Source: a bacterium (GTDB taxonomy: Bacteria; Bacillota; Clostridia; Oscillospirales; Oscillospiraceae). Taken from it: a DNA stretch of 34,657 nucleotides. The position numbers were made by a program, and so were the translations under genes. Numbering within the stretch: position 1 is the first letter of the stretch; the number at the start of each line of letters is the position of its first letter. Below the pieces are notes generated by a model. It did not search any database. It saw nothing but the letters and a program-made list of their open reading frames with translations, and was not told the DNA's origin. The stretch lies in assembly GCA_019424865.1 (NCBI GenBank), contig JAHYYS010000022.1:1-34657 (forward strand), written 5' to 3'. Below are positions 1 through 7,133 of this stretch, piece after piece.

Positions 1-107
1 TGACCCCCGCCAAGGCCATGATCGACTGCGCTGAGTTCTATCTGAAGGCCAAGGATTTTGACTGCCACAACCAGATCATGGAGTATCACCTGCTGGACAT
101 GAAGTAA
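1..107 (+). CDS. ftcD: Glutamate formimidoyltransferase, C-terminal end (partial)
   Basis: Only the last 34 codons are present. The reading frame opens at base 3 and stops with TAA at 105-107. The visible tail (TPAKAMIDCAEFYLK, then NQIMEYHLL) resembles the C-terminal helix of the formiminotransferase domain, where animal FTCD reads LVPLKALLDAAAFY. That enzyme moves the formimino group of formiminoglutamate to tetrahydrofolate at the end of histidine degradation. The next gene, 35 bp downstream on the same strand, is the cyclodeaminase that acts on its product, which supports the call. The fragment is too short for domain-level proof, so the identity rests on this tail plus context. Confidence 0.62.
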   Translation, partial: TPAKAMIDCAEFYLKAKDFDCHNQIMEYHLLDMK

Positions 108-142
108 GCAGAAGTCCGGAATAAAAAGGAGTAAAGAACGAC

Positions 143-781
143 ATGAAGAAATTAGCCGAACTGCAGACCTCTGAGTTTGTCGACCTGCTGGCCTCTGACG
201 CTCCCGCTCCCGGCGGCGGCTCCGCCGCTGCTCTGGAGGGCGCCCTGGGCGCCGCCCTCACCGCCATGGTGTGCGGCCTGACCACTGTGGGCAAGAGCAA
301 GGAGAAGTATGCCGAGTATCAGGAGTTTGTCATTGAGAGCCAGAAGAAGGCCACCGACCTGAAGGCCCGCTTTGTGGACGTGATGGACCGCGACACCGAG
401 GCGTTCAACGTGGTCAGCGCCGCCTTTGGCATGCCCAAGGCCACTGACGAGGAGAAGGCCGCCCGCTCCGCCGCCATCCAGAAGGGCCTGGAGGGCTGCA
501 CCGCCACTCCCTTTGAGATGATGGAGCTGGCCACCGAGACCCTGGAGCTGACCGCTTCCCTGCTGGGCAAGACCAACGACAGCGCCGCCAGCGACCTGGG
601 CGTGTCCGCCCTGTCCCTGCGCGCCGCCATCCAGGGCGCTTGGCTGAACGTGCTCATCAACATCGGCAGCCTGAAGAACAAGGAGCTGGCCGAGGACTAC
701 CGCAAGAAGGGCGAGGAGATGCTGGCCAAGGCTCTGCCCCTGGCTGACAAGATCTACGAGACCGTGCTTGCCGCGATGTAA
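143..781 (+). CDS. fchA: Formiminotetrahydrofolate cyclodeaminase / methenyl-THF cyclohydrolase (FchA)
   Basis: This 212-aa protein matches the single-domain FTCD_C / FchA family in length and in its all-helical composition. Near the N-terminus it has the Gly-rich stretch PAPGGGSAAA (residues 21-30), typical of the folate-binding end of the family, and later NDSAASDLGVSAL, another family hallmark. The family converts 5-formimino-THF to methenyl-THF plus ammonia, and several clostridial members act as methenyl-THF cyclohydrolases. It is cytosolic. The ATG is preceded by AAAGGAG at a good distance. It is probably co-transcribed with the formimidoyltransferase upstream, and a strong terminator follows at once. 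Its presence matters for the unusual FolD encoded at 2233-3105. Confidence 0.9.
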   Translation: MKKLAELQTSEFVDLLASDAPAPGGGSAAALEGALGAALTAMVCGLTTVGKSKEKYAEYQEFVIESQKKATDLKARFVDVMDRDTEAFNVVSAAFGMPKATDEEKAARSAAIQKGLEGCTATPFEMMELATETLELTASLLGKTNDSAASDLGVSALSLRAAIQGAWLNVLINIGSLKNKELAEDYRKKGEEMLAKALPLADKIYETVLAAM

Positions 782-789
782 ATCCCGTA

Positions 790-834
790 CCCCGGGAGAA
801 GGCGTTTCTCCTTCTCCCGGGGATTTCCATTTTA
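790..834 (+). terminator. Intrinsic terminator after fchA
   Basis: A perfect 13-bp stem (790-802 pairing with 810-822, left arm CCCCGGGAGAAGG) closes a 7-nt loop and is followed by a T-rich stretch (ATTTCCATTTTA). It separates the ftcD-fchA transcript from the riboswitch-controlled folate operon. Confidence 0.9.
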
Positions 835-855
835 CGGATTTTATTTGAATAGACT

Positions 856-952
856 TGACAGAGTAGGTTCAGCGCGTTAAGTGCCGCCGGATGGGAGGTT
901 GCCGGCGGACGAAGGAGGGTCCCTCCGCGTTGCGACACCGCATCCGCTGCCA
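856..952 (+). promoter_or_regulatory. THF (tetrahydrofolate) riboswitch aptamer
   Basis: The sequence follows the class I THF aptamer consensus in order: AGAGTAG (860-866), GCGTTAAGTG (874-883), GATGGGAGGTTG, an inner hairpin with CCGCCGG pairing to CCGGCGG, CGAA, a second hairpin at GGAGGGTCCCTCC, and CATCCGCTG (941-949). P1 would pair CAG (859-861) with CTG (947-949). The family senses reduced folates and usually controls folate transport (folT) or synthesis, and the next gene is a folT-like S component. No convincing promoter was found between the preceding terminator and the aptamer. Confidence 0.94.
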
Positions 953-995
953 TGGAAAGAGAGCTCTTTTCATGGCAACATGCCATGAAAGGAGC
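948..995 (+). promoter_or_regulatory. Predicted translational expression platform of the THF riboswitch
   Basis: TGCCATG occurs at 948-954, overlapping the 3' side of aptamer P1, and again at 981-987 immediately before the ribosome-binding site AAAGGAG (988-994). Between them lies the exact complement CATGGCA (971-977). Two exclusive folds follow. In one, 948-961 pairs with 964-977 in an almost continuous hairpin. In the other, 971-977 pairs with 981-987 around a 3-nt loop touching the ribosome-binding site. Ligand-stabilised P1 would take up 948-952 and favour the second fold, reducing translation. The sequences are seen; the switching model is inference. Confidence 0.5.
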
Positions 996-1002
996 TATTA
1001 TT

Positions 1003-1557
1003 ATGAAAAGGTTTACTGTAATAAATCTCTGCCGGATTGCAATTTTAATCGCGGTCTATTTCCTGTTGGGCGTAACACTGGTGATCCACACCGGAAACTT
1101 CAAACTTACCTTTGTGGCACTGCCGGTCATTCTGGCGGCCCTGCTGATTGGTACGCTGCCTGCCCTATTGGTGGCCCTGCTGGGAGAATTTTTAACCCAG
1201 CTGCTGACCTTCGGCCTGATGCCCACAACGTTCCTGTGGGTGATCCCGCCTATGGCCTGGGGGCTGGTGGGCATCGCAGCGGGATATGCGGCGAAAACGC
1301 GCCGCCCGCTGGAGGAGCGCCCGGTTTTCTGCTATCTGGCATGTATTGCGGCGGGGTGCCTGACCAGCTTTCTGAATACAATGGCCCTGTGGCTGGACAG
1401 CCTGATCTATGATTATTACGCCTTCGGCTTTGTATTTGGCAGTGCACTGCTCCGTGTGCCCAAGGATATTATTACAGCTGTGATTGTAGCCACACTGGCC
1501 ATCCCCATGGCGCGCATTCTGCGCCGGAGAGGGCTGGTGAAAATTTCCGCCCGATAA
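1003..1557 (+). CDS. folT: Folate-family ECF transporter S component (FolT-like)
   Basis: This 184-aa integral membrane protein has about six hydrophobic segments and almost no soluble domain. That matches ECF S components, the substrate-binding subunits that join the shared EcfT-EcfA-EcfA' module to import vitamins. Folate is chosen as substrate because a THF riboswitch lies directly upstream and three folate-related genes follow. The start MKRFTVINLC at 1003 is chosen because AAAGGAG sits 8 nt upstream; the earlier in-frame ATG at 952 lies inside the riboswitch expression platform and has no ribosome-binding site. The ECF energising subunits are not in the window. It is first in an operon with hutD, folD and folC. 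Confidence 0.84.
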   Translation: MKRFTVINLCRIAILIAVYFLLGVTLVIHTGNFKLTFVALPVILAALLIGTLPALLVALLGEFLTQLLTFGLMPTTFLWVIPPMAWGLVGIAAGYAAKTRRPLEERPVFCYLACIAAGCLTSFLNTMALWLDSLIYDYYAFGFVFGSALLRVPKDIITAVIVATLAIPMARILRRRGLVKISAR

Positions 1558-1589
1558 GGCAGAAAAAGATTTAGAAAGGAAGCGCTGTT

Positions 1590-2189
1590 ATGGAATGGGA
1601 ATTGCTGAAGCAGCAGGACTATGTGACCACCAAATGGTCGGGGGGGACCACTACCCAGCTGGCCATCGCGCCGGAGGGGGCGGTGTACGCCGACCGGGAT
1701 TTCCTGTGGCGCTTCAGCTCCGCCGGCGTGGAGCTGGAGCACTCCGACTTTACCCCGCTGCCCGACTATAACCGGCTGATCTCCGTGCTCCGGGGGGACC
1801 TGGACATGAAGATTGGGGAGGGAGCGCGGTTTGCGCTGGACCGGATGGAGGTCAAATCCTTTGACGGCGGCGTCCCCGTGGAGTCCTGGGGGAAATGCAC
1901 CGACTTCAATCTGATGCTGCGCAAGGGCGCCTGTGAGGGGGCCGTACAGCCCCTGGTGCTGGAGCCCGGCACGGATTGCCGCTGGGCCCCGGCCGTGCCC
2001 GCGCCCCAGAGCTTTACCAAGTGTACCGCCGCGCTCTACTGCGTGTCCGGTTCGGTGTTCCTGCCGGAGTATGGTCTGACGGCTGGGGCGGGAGAGTTCC
2101 TGCTGTGCCGGGAGGACGGGGGGCATCCGGTCCGCCTGACCAGCCGAGAGGGTGCGGAGCTGATGGCTGCGGCCATTTATACGCGCTGA
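1590..2189 (+). CDS. hutD: HutD/Ves-family protein
   Basis: This 199-aa cupin-fold protein is of the HutD/Ves type. Near the N-terminus it has the family segment TTKWSGGTTTQLAI (about residues 13-26), followed by FLWRFSSAGVE and a long beta-rich region. HutD proteins accompany histidine-utilisation genes. Their biochemical role is not settled; a regulatory or metabolite-governing role has been proposed. Its position here, 32 bp after folT and 43 bp before folD, couples it to folate supply, consistent with histidine breakdown delivering a formimino group to THF. The ribosome-binding site AGAAAGGAAG lies upstream of the ATG. The family call is fairly firm; the function is open. Confidence 0.78.
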   Translation: MEWELLKQQDYVTTKWSGGTTTQLAIAPEGAVYADRDFLWRFSSAGVELEHSDFTPLPDYNRLISVLRGDLDMKIGEGARFALDRMEVKSFDGGVPVESWGKCTDFNLMLRKGACEGAVQPLVLEPGTDCRWAPAVPAPQSFTKCTAALYCVSGSVFLPEYGLTAGAGEFLLCREDGGHPVRLTSREGAELMAAAIYTR

Positions 2190-2232
2190 AGGGGCGAGGC
2201 GGCGCCGACCTGAGAAAAGGAGCTGGGAAGCA

Positions 2233-3105
2233 ATGGCAAAATTACTGTCCGGAGCACCGGTCAGTCAGGCGCTCAGCCGGCGCATCAGCGCCGGCGTAGA
2301 GCTGCTGCGGGAGCGGGATGTGGTGCCCACCATGGGAATTGTCCGGGTGGGAGCGCGGCCGGAGGACATGGCCTATGAGAGCGGGGCCACCAAGCGGGCC
2401 CAGGCCCTGGGCGTGGCGGTCAGCCGGACCCTCCTGCCGGAGGATGTGAGCGCGCACGAGCTGAAGCGGGTGCTGGAGGATGTGAACCGCAGCGCCCATA
2501 TTCACGGCTGCCTGCTGTTCCGCCCCCTGCCCCAGAGGCTGAATGTGCCGGAGGTGCTGGGGATCCTGCGCCCGGAGAAGGACATTGACGCCATGACCAG
2601 CTCCTCGATGGGCGGACTGATGACCCAGAATGCGGCGGCTTTTCCGCCCTGTACTGCCACGGCCTGCCTGGAACTGCTGCGCCACTATCAGGTGGAGCTG
2701 ATGGGAAAGAATGTAGTCATTGTGGGCACCGGCGTGACCGTGGGGATGCCCACTGCGGTACTGCTGATGAATTTGGGGGCCACCGTGTCGGCCTGCAATA
2801 TTTTCACTGACCCGGAGCGGCTGAAGGAGCTGTGCCGCAGGGCGGATATCATCATCTCGGCGGCGGGCAAGGCCGGCCTGATCGGGCGGGAACACGTCAG
2901 TCCGGGCCAGATTGTGGTGGATGTGGGGGTCAGCCCCGGTCCGGACGGGAAGCTCCGCGGCGACGTGGACTTTGAGCAGGTGGAGCCGGTGGTGGCAGCC
3001 CTGACCCCTGTGCCGGGCGGCGTGGGGGCTGTGACCTCCACCGTGCTCTCCGCCCACACGGTGGAGGCTGCCCTGCGGGCCAACGGGCTGACTCTGCCCC
3101 AGTAA
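2233..3105 (+). CDS. folD: FolD-type methylene-THF dehydrogenase, cyclohydrolase residues missing
   Basis: This 290-aa protein has the FolD two-domain layout: an N-terminal folate-binding catalytic part (about 1-120), a Rossmann NAD(P)-binding part (GTGVTVGMP and DIIISAAGKAGLI), and the C-terminal TPVPGGVGAVT loop. The family interconverts methylene- and methenyl-THF and normally also hydrolyses methenyl-THF. The catalytic Tyr is present (Y48), but the Lys expected four residues later (Lys54 in E. coli, Lys56 in human) is Ala52. The Gln of the usual VQLPLP motif is Phe96 (LLFRPLP). The Asp of KDID is kept. GTG replaces the usual GRS at the cofactor site. The likely result is a dehydrogenase without cyclohydrolase activity, an activity FchA could supply. 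The ribosome-binding site AAAAGGAG precedes the ATG. Confidence 0.88.
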   Translation: MAKLLSGAPVSQALSRRISAGVELLRERDVVPTMGIVRVGARPEDMAYESGATKRAQALGVAVSRTLLPEDVSAHELKRVLEDVNRSAHIHGCLLFRPLPQRLNVPEVLGILRPEKDIDAMTSSSMGGLMTQNAAAFPPCTATACLELLRHYQVELMGKNVVIVGTGVTVGMPTAVLLMNLGATVSACNIFTDPERLKELCRRADIIISAAGKAGLIGREHVSPGQIVVDVGVSPGPDGKLRGDVDFEQVEPVVAALTPVPGGVGAVTSTVLSAHTVEAALRANGLTLPQ

Positions 3106-3138
3106 ATAAGCGAAGATCAAGAGAAAGGGGCGCGGACT

Positions 3139-4407
3139 GTGACAGGACAGGAAGCGGTTGATTTAATCCATCAGGAGGCCTGGACGGGGAGAAAGCCGGG
3201 CCTGAGCCGGACGCAGGAGCTGCTGCGGCGGCTGGGGAATCCCCACGAGAAGCTGAAATTTGTTCATATCACCGGCACCAACGGAAAGGGCTCCACGGCG
3301 GCCCTGGTGGCCAGCGTGCTGACGCGGGCGGGGATCCGCACCGGACTTTATACCTCCCCCCACCTGTGGCGCTTTCACGAGCGGTTTCAGGTGGACGGCC
3401 AGCCCATCCCGGACGAGACCCTGGGCCGGATTGCGGAGCAGGTAATCCAGGCGGGGAAGGGGATGGAGGACCCGGCCACTGAGTTTGAGCTGATGACCGC
3501 GGTGGGGATGCTCTATTTCCTGGAGGCCGGCTGTCAGCTGGTGGTGCTGGAGGTGGGGCTGGGCGGCCGTCTGGACTCCACCAATGTGATTCCGGCGCCG
3601 GAGGCGGCGGTGATCACCAACATCGGACTGGAGCACACCCAGGAGCTGGGCAATACGCTGGCACAGATTGCCCGGGAAAAGTCCGGTATTGTGAAGAAGG
3701 GCTGCCGCGCCGTCCTCTACCACCAGACCCGGGAAGTGGAAGCGGTGGTGGAGGAGGCCTGCCGGGAGCTGGACGTGGAACTGACACTGACCGCCCCCGA
3801 GACGCTGCAGGTGCAGTCCTCCAACCGGGATGGACAGACCTTCCTCTACCGCGGGCAGGGCCCCTTCCACATCTCCCTGCTGGGGGCCTATCAGGTGAAC
3901 AATGCCGCCACAGCCATTGAGACCATCTGGGCGCTGGAGCGGCAGGGCTGGCACATCCCCCGGGAGGCCCTGCTGGAGGGCCTGTCCCAGGCCAAGTGGC
4001 CGGCCCGTATGGAGCTGGTGCGCCGGGAGCCGGATGTGTTCCTGGACGGAGGACACAACCCCCAGTGCATGGAGGCCATCCGGAACAGCCTGCAGCAGCT
4101 GTATCCGGGGAAAAAGGTGCTGTTTTTAACCGGAGTGCTGGCGGATAAGGACTATCCTGACATGTTCCGGCAGATTCTGCCCCTTGCCAAAGGGTTTGTA
4201 ACCATCACGCCGGACAGCCCCCGGGCCATGACGGCTCAGGAGCTGGCGGCCTATCTGCAGGAAAATGGGGCCCAGGCGGTCCCCTGTGACTCCACTGCCC
4301 AGGGACTGGAGACCGTGCTGGCCCAGGCCCGGGCAGACGACGTGGTGTGCATCTGTGGATCGCTGTATATGATTGGAGAGGTCCGGCATCTGCTGGGTCT
4401 GTGCTGA
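3139..4407 (+). CDS. folC: Folylpolyglutamate synthase / dihydrofolate synthase
   Basis: This 422-aa Mur-ligase-family enzyme has the usual FolC length. It carries the P-loop GTNGKGS (46-52), the folate loop YTSPHL with ERFQVDG, the VGLGGRLDSTN segment and the C-terminal ligase motif LDGGHNP. It adds glutamates to reduced folates (and may make dihydrofolate from dihydropteroate), which traps folate in the cell. The start is GTG at 3139, behind GAGAAAGGGGCG. It is last in the folT-hutD-folD-folC operon, where trapping follows uptake by FolT. A very strong terminator lies 38 bp downstream. Confidence 0.94.
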   Translation: MTGQEAVDLIHQEAWTGRKPGLSRTQELLRRLGNPHEKLKFVHITGTNGKGSTAALVASVLTRAGIRTGLYTSPHLWRFHERFQVDGQPIPDETLGRIAEQVIQAGKGMEDPATEFELMTAVGMLYFLEAGCQLVVLEVGLGGRLDSTNVIPAPEAAVITNIGLEHTQELGNTLAQIAREKSGIVKKGCRAVLYHQTREVEAVVEEACRELDVELTLTAPETLQVQSSNRDGQTFLYRGQGPFHISLLGAYQVNNAATAIETIWALERQGWHIPREALLEGLSQAKWPARMELVRREPDVFLDGGHNPQCMEAIRNSLQQLYPGKKVLFLTGVLADKDYPDMFRQILPLAKGFVTITPDSPRAMTAQELAAYLQENGAQAVPCDSTAQGLETVLAQARADDVVCICGSLYMIGEVRHLLGLC

Positions 4408-4444
4408 GGCACGGACATAAGCTGCTCGGGCCCTTGAACAGAAG

Positions 4445-4492
4445 AGGACGTGGGGCGCAGCCTTCTATTGGCTGCGCCCCACGTCCTTTTTT
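4445..4492 (+). terminator. Intrinsic terminator of the folate operon
   Basis: A perfect 18-bp stem (4445-4462 with 4470-4487) and 7-nt loop is followed by six T (4487-4492). It ends the folT-hutD-folD-folC transcript. Confidence 0.96.
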
Positions 4493-4608
4493 GGAAGGCA
4501 GAAAGCTCGGGGAGAAACAAACCGGGCCGGCAGACGGAACCGGAAGCGGTGCGGACGCATAGCATGGGAAAACGGGGCGGGCTCGATCCGCCGGCAGGAG
4601 GTAGGAAT

Positions 4609-5007
4609 ATGGAAAAGACAGGAAGACTATCGGTCCGTGTCTATACATCGCAGGCAGAAATTCCCCTTCAGGGGGCCACAGTGGTGGTGACCGGACAGGG
4701 AAAAGACGGGAGGAACCAGTTGATTTCCGTCCAGGTGACGGACAGAAGCGGCCTGATCCAGCCTGTGGAAATTGCCGCGCCGCCCCCGGCCGACAGCACC
4801 AGCCCTCAAGAGGCGGGAAAACAGGCTCCCTTTTCCCTTTGCAGTGTATGGGCGGAACACCCCGGGTACGCCATGCTCCAGGCCGAGGGCGTACAGATCT
4901 TCCCGGGGGTGGAGACAGTACAGGACATGATGCTGATTCCCCTGGGGGAGGGAGAGAGCAGCCTGCAGCACCGCGGCACCCGGGATATGACAGCCCAGAG
5001 TCTGTGA
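4609..5007 (+). CDS. Small protein of unknown function, first gene of a peptidoglycan-binding operon
   Basis: This 132-aa protein starts at MEKTGRLSV because GCAGGAGGTAGGA lies just upstream; a longer in-frame extension would run back through the folC terminator and is unlikely. The N-terminal half (GRLSVRVYTSQAEIPLQGATVVVTGQ) looks like a short beta-sandwich of the carboxypeptidase-regulatory-like type (extensible surface proteins often share this pattern), with VTDRSGLI and PGYAMLQAEGVQIFPGVETVQDMMLIPL following as further strands. No signal peptide or membrane segment is seen. It ends 9 bp before the SpoIID-like gene and is probably translated from the same mRNA. No specific function can be assigned. 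Confidence 0.75.
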   Translation: MEKTGRLSVRVYTSQAEIPLQGATVVVTGQGKDGRNQLISVQVTDRSGLIQPVEIAAPPPADSTSPQEAGKQAPFSLCSVWAEHPGYAMLQAEGVQIFPGVETVQDMMLIPLGEGESSLQHRGTRDMTAQSL

Positions 5008-5016
5008 GGTGGTACC

Positions 5017-6261
5017 ATGCCTGTGGAAGTAATCCCTTATATCCCCAGCACCATTACGGTCCATATGGGGCCGCCCGACCAGCCGGCGGAGAATATTACA
5101 GTCAGTTTTCCGGATTATGTAAAAAATGTGGCCTCCAGTGAAATTTATCCCACCTGGGAGCCGGCCGCCATCCGGGCCAATGTGCTGGCGATTATCTCCT
5201 TTGCCCTGAACCGGGTTTATACGGAATTTTACCCCAGCCGGGGTTATGACTTTCAGATCACCTCCACAACGGCCTATGATCAGAAATTTATCCGCGGCCG
5301 CAACATTTTTGAAAATATCAGCCAATTGGTGGACGAAATTTTCAATGACTACATCCGGCGGCAGGGGTATGTAGAGCCGCTGTCCGCCAAATTCTGCAAT
5401 GGAACCACCACCACCTGCGACGGTCTGTCTCAGTGGGGAAGCCAGGAGCTGGCCCTGCAGGGCTACAGCTCCATGGAAATTCTGCGCCACTACTATGGGG
5501 ACGATATCGAGCTGGTGGTGGAGGCGCCCATTCAAAATATCACCGCCTCTTACCCCGGAACCCCGCTGCGCGTGGGCGCCACCGGGCCGGATGTGCTGGT
5601 GCTCCAGACCATGCTCAACCGCATCTCGCAAAATTATCCCGCCATTCCCAAAATCAGCCCCGTCCTGGGCACCTTCAATCAGGCGACGGAGGAGGCGGTG
5701 CGGGAATTCCAACGTATTTTCAACCTGACACCGGACGGGATTGTGGGAAAAGCCACCTGGTACAAGCTGGTCTACCTCTATGTGGGGGTTCTGCAGCTGT
5801 CTGAACTGGTAAGTGAGGGGCAGACCCTGTACCGCGTCCAGTTCCAGTATCCGGGCGTTTTGCGGGAAGGGGACTCGGGCGCCGGAGTACAGGCGCTTCA
5901 ATATATGCTGGCTGTACTGGCGGAATTTGACAACGCATTGAAGCCGATCCAGGTGGACAGCATCTTTGGCCCGACCACGGCGCAGGCAGTCCGCTATTAC
6001 CAGAGCCAGACCGGACTGACGCCGGACGGGATTGTGGGGGAGGCCACCTGGAACGCCCTCTTCCGACACTTTGCAATGGCGGAGTACTTCCTGCAGCAGG
6101 ATACCGTGCGGGCCCAGAGCCAGCAGCGAGCCGTGGCGGCCATGGCGCCGATGGACGGCACAGGGGATCGGAGCTTTTCCAATACCCCGCGGATTGGACA
6201 GTTTCCGGGGTATGACGTAAAAATAGGTCAGACAGACAAAGGAGAGGAGCGCATGGTATGA
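5017..6261 (+). CDS. SpoIID-like protein with two peptidoglycan-binding domains
   Basis: In this 414-aa protein, residues about 20-165 resemble SpoIID-type domains, including TSTTAYDQKFIRGRNIF and CNGTTTTCDGLSQWGSQ followed by EILRHYYGDDIEL. Two PG_binding_1 domains follow, at about 185-255 (LRVGATGPDVLVLQTMLN to TPDGIVGKATWYKL) and 280-350 (LREGDSGAGVQALQYMLA to TPDGIVGEATWNAL). SpoIID proteins act on peptidoglycan during engulfment, and PG_binding_1 domains tether enzymes to the wall. No signal peptide is visible. The conserved Glu of lytic SpoIID enzymes cannot be placed with confidence, so catalysis is unproven. A sporulation or cell-wall role is inferred. GAGGTGGTACC precedes the ATG. 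Confidence 0.82.
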   Translation: MPVEVIPYIPSTITVHMGPPDQPAENITVSFPDYVKNVASSEIYPTWEPAAIRANVLAIISFALNRVYTEFYPSRGYDFQITSTTAYDQKFIRGRNIFENISQLVDEIFNDYIRRQGYVEPLSAKFCNGTTTTCDGLSQWGSQELALQGYSSMEILRHYYGDDIELVVEAPIQNITASYPGTPLRVGATGPDVLVLQTMLNRISQNYPAIPKISPVLGTFNQATEEAVREFQRIFNLTPDGIVGKATWYKLVYLYVGVLQLSELVSEGQTLYRVQFQYPGVLREGDSGAGVQALQYMLAVLAEFDNALKPIQVDSIFGPTTAQAVRYYQSQTGLTPDGIVGEATWNALFRHFAMAEYFLQQDTVRAQSQQRAVAAMAPMDGTGDRSFSNTPRIGQFPGYDVKIGQTDKGEERMV

Positions 6262-6827
6262 GACAGGAGCTGTTGGAGCGGGAGATGCTGTCCCAGCCGG
6301 TGCGGGGGCTGCAGTTCATGCTGCGCCGGTTGGCCCGGGAATATGAGTTTCTGCCTGAGCTGGCGGCGGACGGAGTATTTGGAGAGCGTACGCTGGAGGC
6401 CGTTATGCTGTTCCAGCGGGAGCTCCACCCGCCGGTGACCGGCGTGGTGGACCGGGGGACCTGGCGGGCCATTGTGGAGCGCTGGGAGGCAGCGGAGCGA
6501 AAGAACGGGCCCGCCCGCTCTCTGCGGGGCTTTCCCGGGGAAGGGAGCAAGGTGGAGGAGGGGACCGCGCGGGACTATATGATCGTGCCCCAGACCATGT
6601 TCCAGGTGCTCTCCCACTATTTTCAGGGAATTACACATCATACGCCGGATGGCTACCACAGCCGGGCATCCGCGGATAACGTCCGCTGGCTGCAGCGGGC
6701 GGCCGGCCTGGAGGAGACGGGGGTTATGGACCGCATGACCTGGGATGTGCTCAGCCGGCTGTATGAGATTTTTATTGTCAAGGAGCTGGAGGAGGCGCAG
6801 GAAGGATTTACAGGCGGATGGGGATAA
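6258..6827 (+). CDS. Peptidoglycan-binding domain protein
   Basis: The start codon of this 189-aa protein overlaps the stop of the preceding gene (ATGA at 6258-6261), so the two are translationally coupled. Residues about 8-72 form a PG_binding_1-like repeat (PVRGLQFMLRRLAREY to DGVFGERTLEAVMLFQREL to VDRGTWRAIV). Residues about 110-180 form a second, more diverged repeat ending in TGVMDRMTWDVLSRLY. No catalytic domain or signal sequence is visible. It is probably a partner of the upstream SpoIID-like protein that also binds peptidoglycan; the exact role is unknown. Confidence 0.8.
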   Translation: MRQELLEREMLSQPVRGLQFMLRRLAREYEFLPELAADGVFGERTLEAVMLFQRELHPPVTGVVDRGTWRAIVERWEAAERKNGPARSLRGFPGEGSKVEEGTARDYMIVPQTMFQVLSHYFQGITHHTPDGYHSRASADNVRWLQRAAGLEETGVMDRMTWDVLSRLYEIFIVKELEEAQEGFTGGWG

Positions 6828-6868
6828 AAAACAGCGCAGCTCCAGGCCTATGGCCTGGAGCTGCGCTG
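6826..6868 (-). terminator. Intrinsic terminator reading leftward
   Basis: A 17-bp perfect stem (6832-6848 with 6852-6868) and a 3-nt loop has an A6 run on its left, which becomes U6 on the minus-strand RNA. It is well placed to end leftward transcription from the sortase gene. It is also the left copy of the inverted repeat described at 6832-7127. Confidence 0.75.
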
Positions 6869-7127
6869 AGACTGTCGAAAAAGTGGCTTGTCAATTTCTA
6901 TCAATTGACAAGCCACTTTTTCGAGTAGGCCGCACGAAATTTCAGGCTCGATTTCTTGCGAAATTGTCGCCCAAAATTTCGTGAGAGGTGTCATTTCCCA
7001 GGCGCATGTCCTTGGAAATGACTGGATTTCATTTTATTCCGCCGTCTGCGGACGGCGGAACTCCTTGCAGGAGGGCTTTTTTGACACGCTGAGCGCAGCT
7101 CCAGGCCATAGGCCTGGAGCTGCGCTG
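6832..7127. repeat. Hairpin-rich intergenic element bounded by inverted repeats
   Basis: This gap between convergent genes has no credible ORF. The same 35-36 bp sequence occurs at 6832-6868 and, inverted, at 7092-7126 (left arm CAGCGCAGCTCCAGGCC), and each copy is itself a hairpin. Inside are a perfect 22-bp stem (6875-6896 with 6903-6924), paired CACGAAAT/ATTTCGTG arms (about 6933-6983), GTCATTTCC/GGAAATGAC arms (about 6989-7021), an 8-bp stem (7039-7058) and a small terminator-like hairpin (7061-7082). It could be stacked terminators, a MITE-like element or a structured RNA; the sequence alone does not decide. Confidence 0.6.
7061..7082 (+). terminator. Weak intrinsic terminator reading rightward
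   Basis: CTCCT/AGGAG forms a 5-bp stem with a 3-nt loop (7061-7073), and six T follow at 7077-7082. The 8-bp GC hairpin at 7039-7058 just upstream may reinforce it. It would stop rightward read-through from the peptidoglycan-binding genes. Confidence 0.45.
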
Positions 7128-7133
7128 AAGCTG

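Noticed and set aside
952..1002. Earlier in-frame ATG for folT
   Set aside because: It lies inside the riboswitch expression platform and lacks a ribosome-binding site; the ATG at 1003 has AAAGGAG.
4450..4608. N-terminal extension of the 132-aa protein
   Set aside because: It would translate the folC terminator and has no ribosome-binding site; the ATG at 4609 has a good one.
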